Shown in pieces: positions 58,981 through 64,000 of a stretch of DNA of 64,000 nt. The DNA lies in assembly GCF_003711515.1 (NCBI RefSeq), contig NW_021167080.1, forward strand, positions 1,571,394 to 1,635,393. Reading direction: 5' to 3'. Positions within the stretch are counted from its first letter, which is position 1, and the number at the start of each line of letters is the position of its first letter. A program made the translations under genes and the position numbers. The stretch comes from Sodiomyces alkalinus F11 (lineage: Eukaryota; Ascomycota; Sordariomycetes; Glomerellales; Plectosphaerellaceae). The notes under the pieces were generated by a model that saw only the letters and a list, made by a program, of their open reading frames with translations, was not told where the DNA came from and did no database searches.

Positions 58981-60527
58981 ATGTTCTCGAGAGCACTCAG
59001 GCTTAACAGGGCGGCTGTGCCCCTGCGCGCCCGCGCCCGCGCCCCTACCCCTTTCCTTCCCATCGCCTCCCGGTCTGTCACCACCGATGCGGCATCGGCG
59101 ACGCTCGAGAAGGGTGTCCCCCAGGTGAGTACACGGCCATTCGGGGCTATCTCGTCTACAGTCACTATTATCGACATGATGTTCTGCGGGACCAGAACCA
59201 TCGCTGAGATGGGTCATTGGCCAAGCGCATTAACTAACTCCGGTCCTTCCGTAGTCCGATGACGAACCCTTCTCTATCAACCTGAGCGACGAGAGCTTCG
59301 AGACCTACCAACTCGACCCCCCGCCATACACCCTCGAGGTGACGAAGAAGGAGCTTAGGGATATGTACTACGGCATGGTTGTCATCAGGTAAGGATTTAG
59401 ACGGCATTCCATTGTTCTTTATTGTTCTAGTCGAAGTGGCTGACAGGCGGCTTCCAGACAAATGGAGTTGGCTTCCGACCGCCTGTACAAGGAGAAGAAG
59501 ATTCGGGGTTTCTGCCATTTGTCCACCGGACAGGAGGCTGTCGCCGTCGGTATCGAGCATGCCCTGACTAAGGAGGACGACCTTATCACCGCTTACCGAT
59601 GCCACGGTTTCGCCTACATGCGGGGTGCGGCCCCCCGTTCCATCATTGGCGAGCTTCTCGGTCGCCGTGAAGGCATCGCCTACGGCAAGGGTGGCTCCAT
59701 GCACATGTTCGCCAAGGGCTTCTACGGCGGCAACGGCATTGTCGGCGCCCAGGTCCCTGTCGGCGCCGGTCTTGCCTTCGCGCATAAGTACAACGGCCAC
59801 AAGAAGGCCACTGTTATCCTGTACGGCGATGGTGCCAGCAACCAGGGTCAGGTCTTCGAGGCTTTCAACATGGCTAAGCTGTGGAATCTTCCCGCTCTGT
59901 TTGGCTGCGAGAGTAAGTCATTTCATGTTTCCATATTCGCTTCGACGGGTACCTCCCGTGACCCGTTGCCTGCGAGCCACGAAATGCTGATGATTTTGTC
60001 CCCCCCTTCCTTCAGACAACAAGTACGGTATGGGCACTGCTGCCAGCCGCTCTTCGGGCCTGACGGACTACTACAAGCGTGGGCAGTATATTCCCGGCCT
60101 CAAGGTTAACGGCATGGACGTCCTGGCTGTCAAGGCGGCCGTGAAGTACGGCAAGGAGTACACCGCGGCGGAGAACGGCCCGCTCGTGCTCGAGTACGTG
60201 ACGTACCGGTACGGTGGCCACAGCATGTCTGACCCCGGCACCACGTACCGGACCCGTGAGGAGATCCAGCGCATGCGGTCGACCAACGACCCCATTGCCG
60301 GGCTCAAGCAGAAGATGCTCGACTGGGAGGTGGTTACGGAGGATGAGCTGAAGGCGCTTGACAAGAAGGCCCGGTCCTATGTGAACGAGGAGGCGGCTGC
60401 CGCCGAGGCCATGCCTGTCCCCGAGGCCACTCCCAAGATCCTCTATGAGGATATCTATGTCCGCGGCACGGAGCCTCAGTACATCAGGGGGCGCACTCCC
60501 GATGAGGCTTTCTACTTCAACAACTAA
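58981..60527 (+). CDS. PDA1: Pyruvate dehydrogenase E1 component subunit alpha, mitochondrial
   Basis: The thiamine-diphosphate-dependent decarboxylase subunit of the PDH complex. Four exons (58981-59124, 59255-59388, 59458-59912, 60016-60527) encode 414 residues. The Arg/Ala-rich presequence [20 protein letters not shown] targets mitochondria. E1-alpha signatures are present: [56 protein letters not shown], and the ThDP motif [17 protein letters not shown] to CENNKYGMGT, which intron 3 splits just before NNKYG. The regulatory phospho-loop [16 protein letters not shown] is intact, so kinase control is expected. Intron 1 (130 nt) falls just after the presequence. Confidence 0.97.
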
Positions 60528-61157
60528 TCAGCGAGCCACCGTCTGATCCCTAACCTCACCTTTACACCCTTTTTTTACCCCTCCGTTTTCATGCCAGAAA
60601 CAAAAAGAACTTGCCTCCTCACGCCAAACTGCTTATTATTTCTTGTTCTCTCTTGGGTTCATCACGTCCTGGTTTTCCCCCGTTTGTACATTACCTGCTA
60701 GCTAGATGGTGACTTCGGATTCAATGGACGTAATTGAGACGTGACAGTCGCTTTGCTGCTGCGGTCTCTCTTTTTGACCTACCCGGAGCTGGAACGGCTA
60801 GACATGTTTTCTCAGACCAGGTCCCAGGCACATGTAGGCTATATGTATTATGTTAGTCTGGACCAGCACGTTGAAGATTATTTCGCCTCTGGGGGTGTCT
60901 GGTGGCTCTATTTTCATCACCATCCTGCGTCGCATGCATGAAACGCAAGCTTTTGTTGAGGTACCAAGAGTTTTGAAAAGAGGATCTGAACCGGAGCATC
61001 TCGCCATACGTCTCCTTCAGGGTCTTAGATTCGCGGTAGTTTATATACGGAGTACAATACGGCTAGGCTAGCCACCTGGTACTGATACGCCAAGTTAGGA
61101 AGGGTAAAGGCACTGTTACCGTTTCGCGTTTAGGGCAGCCTAGGTCACTGAGTAAGG

Positions 61158-61177
61158 TAAGGTAATTAATTACCTTA
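61158..61177. repeat. Perfect 20-bp palindrome
   Basis: TAAGGTAATT followed directly by its reverse complement AATTACCTTA, about 330 bp upstream of CDC9. It could be a dimeric regulator site or one of the dispersed AAGGTA palindromes. Confidence 0.75.
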
Positions 61178-61398
61178 AGGCACCGCCGTAAGTGGGGCAG
61201 CACGTTACTTCCTTACGTGTACCTTAGTACGTTGGTACTTGTCAATTAACGCGATGCTGCCTGCTGAGGCGCGTCATGCAAGTCGACATCGCGTCCGGCA
61301 TCACACTCGCTGTGTCCGTGAAGCCCCATCGAACCCCGTCACTGCCTAAAAGTGCATTCGACCGACTGACTTTCCTGTCCCTCATTCCTTATTTGACC

Positions 61399-61428
61399 TC
61401 TAGTTTGAGGCTTCTACCTCAAACTAGA
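61399..61428. repeat. 12-bp perfect stem-loop in the CDC9 5' leader
   Basis: TCTAGTTTGAGG (61399-61410), loop CTTCTA, then CCTCAAACTAGA (61417-61428). It lies 80 bp before the CDC9 ATG and 7 bp before an in-frame GTG (61436). Confidence 0.85.
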
Positions 61429-61507
61429 AGCCAAAGTGGCGTTCCGTCTGGTCCCCCGAATTCTTCGCCTCTTAGCTTTCCACGGCCCCATTCTCCGACG
61501 ATCTGCG

Positions 61508-64000
61508 ATGGCACCGAAACAAGCAACATTAGGGTACGTCAGGTCATCACAGACGACTTTGGGGTGTGTGTTACACATGGGACAATTCTCCTGCCGTCGT
61601 AAGGGGCGACTCGCCATCCTTGGCGACAGAACATCTGGCTGGGACTAACAGGTGTTCCTAGCAAATTCTTCGGCCAAAATGGCTCTAAGCCGGAGCCGCG
61701 TCAAAGCAAATTGAGCTTCTCCACCAAGAGCGACTCGAAGAAAGACGACAAGTCGAACACCGCCTCAAGACAGAACGGTGGACCGTCTCTTTCCAGCGCG
61801 AAAGAGAAGGAGGAGCCTAGGAGTGGGTGTCCAGACCTACTTTCAAATCAACTCTGTGTTGTGGAGTCTGCAAACCCAGACTGACCGTTTTCCTTTGCAG
61901 AATCGAAGAAGCGCGCGCATGATGATTTGGAGCAAGGTGCGGGTGACTCCAAGGGTAGTGTCAAGGTTGAGAAACGCGAGGCTATCGACGACGACGATGA
62001 TGTCCCCGTTGCGAAACGTGCTCGACGAGCCCGCAATCGAATCGAGGACGATGAAGACGAGGTCATGCAGGACTCACCGGGTCCCGTATTGAACGCCTGC
62101 AAGAAAGAGGAAAAGAAACAAGTTTCAAGACGCAAATCGCCATCCCCTGCCCCTTCTCCACCCATCAAGGAGGAGACGGGGGACGATGTCGAATCTGCGG
62201 CGTCAGCCGAAGTCGAGGATGATCTCGCCGCCTCGTCATCCACAGAATCCGAAATCGAAGACGGCGCCGAGGAAGCTCCGCAGAAGAAGGGGAAGAAGGC
62301 AAAGGGAAAGGATGTAAAGTCCACCGCCAGAGCACTGGGAGAAATCACCGCCAAATCGAAAGATCCATACCCCGACTGGAAGAAAGGAGACCCAGTCCCT
62401 TATGCTGCGCTCTGCAAAACCTTCTCCCTGATCGAACTCACCACCAAGCGACTCGAGATTATGGCCCACTGCTCCAAGTTCCTCCGACAAGTTCTGCGCC
62501 TGACGCCGGACGATCTGCTCCCCACCGTACTTCTCATGATCAACAAACTTGCCCCTGACTACGCCGGCATCGAGCTCGGCATTGGCGAGTCCCTCATTAT
62601 GAAAGCCATCGGAGAGACGACCGGTAGGTCGCTGCAAATCATAAAACAAGACCAGAAGGAAATTGGAGACCTCGGCCTCGTTGCCGTCAAGAGCAGGTCA
62701 ACTCAGCCGACCATGTTCAAGCCGAAACCCCTTACCGTTAGAGGGGTGCATAAGGGGCTGATGGGCGTCGCAACCGTCATGGGGAACGGTGCCCAGGGCC
62801 GGAAGGTCGACGGGATCAAGAAGCTGCTCTCCGCTGCTGACTCCAATTCCACCGGCAAGGTCGACATCACCAAAGACAAGGGCGGCCCTAGTGAGGCCAA
62901 GTACTTGATTCGTTTCCTCGAAGGCAAACTTAGACTGGGCCTTGCCGAGAGGACTGTTCTCGTATCTTTGGCGCAAGCGGTGGTGAACCACGAGGCTGCC
63001 CTGAAGGGACAGGCCGCGAGTCCTTCGGACGTTGAGAAGGCCGAGGCCATGCTCAAGACCGTATACAGGCATGTGGACTCTTTCCCTATTTTCTTCTCCC
63101 TCTCTCCCTCTCTCTCTCCCTCTCGTGCACATTATCTGCCTACTGACACACTACACCTGCATCAGTGAGCTTCCAAGTTACGACGTCATCATTCCCACCA
63201 TGGTCGAGCATGGCATCATGAACCTCAGAGACCATTGCAAGTTGAAACCCGGTGTTCCCCTCAAGCCCATGTTGGCCAAGCCAACCAAGGCCATCACGGA
63301 AGTGCTGGATCGCTTCGAAAACCAAACTTTTACTTGCGAGTACAAGTACGACGGCGAACGAGCCCAGATACACTACGTTGCCAAAACCGCCGACGAGGAG
63401 CTCAGTCAATCGTTGCCCGGGGCGACCAAGGAAGCGGGCGATGGAGTCGCCAACATCTTCTCCCGGAACTCGGAAGACCTGTCGAAGAAGTATCCGGACA
63501 TCCTGGCCAAGCTGCACACCTGGGTCAAGCACGACACGCAGAGCTTTGTTCTGGACTGCGAGACGGTGGCGTGGGATATGACCGAGAAGAAGGTCCTGCC
63601 TTTCCAACAGCTCATGACGCGCAAGCGAAAGGATGTCAAGGTCGAGGACGTCAAGGTCAAGGTGTGCGTGTTTGCCTTTGACCTCCTCTATCTCAACGGA
63701 GTGCCGCTGGTGAAGAAGTCGCTCCGGGAACGGCGCGAGTTGTTGACTCGGGCTTTCGTTCCTGTCGAGGGGGAGTTTGCCCTTGCCACGCATATGAATG
63801 GTCAGGAGCTCGAGCAGATCCAGGAGTTCCTGGACGAGAGTGTCAAGGCTTCGTGTGAGGGTCTCATGGTGAAGATGCTGGATGGCGATGAGAGCGGGTA
63901 CGAACCCAGCAAGCGCAGTCGGAATTGGCTCAAGGTATGCTCTCCCTCTTATCTCATTCTTCGGTTTTATTCTTCTTTTTCTTTTCTTCTTTTCCCTACG
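61508..64000 (+). CDS. CDC9: DNA ligase I (CDC9), C-terminus cut by window edge
   Basis: The ATP-dependent ligase that joins Okazaki fragments. Exons visible: 61508-61533, 61662-61822, 61901-63068, 63166-63934; the next intron (GTATGC) runs off the window. About 708 residues are seen. Exons 1-2 build the PCNA-binding box QATLGKFF. An acidic/basic disordered region follows (with KKRAHDD, AKRARRARNR and DDDDDV). The DNA-binding domain begins near YPDWKKGDPVPYAALCKTF. The nucleotidyl-transfer motif is EYKYDGERAQIH with the catalytic Lys near residue 512, then FVLDCETVAWD, FAFDLLYLNG and EGLMVKML. Intron 3 starts with GC (AG/GCATGT) and ends CAG; only this splice joins KTVY-S-ELPSYDVIIP in frame. 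The frame is open upstream of ATG without another ATG. Confidence 0.96.

Larger units (their letters stand above)
60528..61507. other. Intergenic between PDA1 and CDC9, with palindromes
   Basis: No gene seen in the first ~800 bp. A perfect 20-bp palindrome (TAAGGTAATTAATTACCTTA) lies at 61158-61177, and a 12-bp-stem hairpin at 61399-61428 next to the CDC9 start. GTAC/ACGGAGTAC words occur at 61045-61055 and 61215-61230. Confidence 0.6.

Overview
The window is nuclear DNA of a filamentous ascomycete (Pezizomycotina, probably Sordariomycetes). The genes are GC-rich and carry short introns, mostly 60-130 nt, with GT-AG borders (one GC-AG). The proteins are standard fungal families, and one block is an AT-shifted repeat island in which CpA/TpG has been turned into TpA, the signature of repeat-induced point mutation (RIP). 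There are no operons and no rRNA. I recognised no tRNA gene.

Left arm (1-42,000): about 15 single-copy genes on both strands. In order they are: a JmjC/CDCA7-like zinc-finger chromatin protein (cut by the left edge), COQ2 (ubiquinone), RPS23, an unknown fungal protein, a small secreted I9-type protease inhibitor, a HookA-like dynein adaptor, adenylate kinase ADK1, proteasome lid subunit RPN8, the SWIM protein SWS1 (recombination), coproporphyrinogen oxidase HEM13, ATG8, a histidine-acid-phosphatase relative, Rab geranylgeranyltransferase alpha BET4, a meiotic APC/C activator (AMA1-like), the SNARE SYN8, an EF-hand mitochondrial carrier (SAL1 type) and a ZIP metal transporter with a very long His-Asp tract.

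Repeat island (about 42,030-54,296): a RIP-degraded Helitron on the minus strand. Rep/helicase-like protein is still readable at 50,840-52,600 and the helicase C-terminus at 43,859-44,296. A RIP-degraded Ty1/Copia element (44,297-50,811, also minus) with two 284-bp LTRs lies inside it. The presumed Helitron 5' end is a 149-bp tandem duplication. A striking cruciform plus C11/G10 hairpin sits at the left border. A 30-base run of N marks an assembly gap inside the Copia element.

Right arm (54,300-64,000): a Cdc4/FWD-1-type F-box WD40 protein, pyruvate dehydrogenase E1 alpha (PDA1), and DNA ligase I (CDC9, cut by the right edge), which has a GC-AG intron and a possible non-AUG mitochondrial leader preceded by a perfect 12-bp hairpin.

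The genes are functionally unrelated housekeeping or cell-biology genes. COQ2, HEM13, SAL1 and PDA1 all serve mitochondria, but nothing suggests a cluster. Intergenic DNA is peppered with short GTAC-centred or AAGGTA-type palindromes. Exon borders were derived by eye from splice consensus, reading frame and protein-family continuity.
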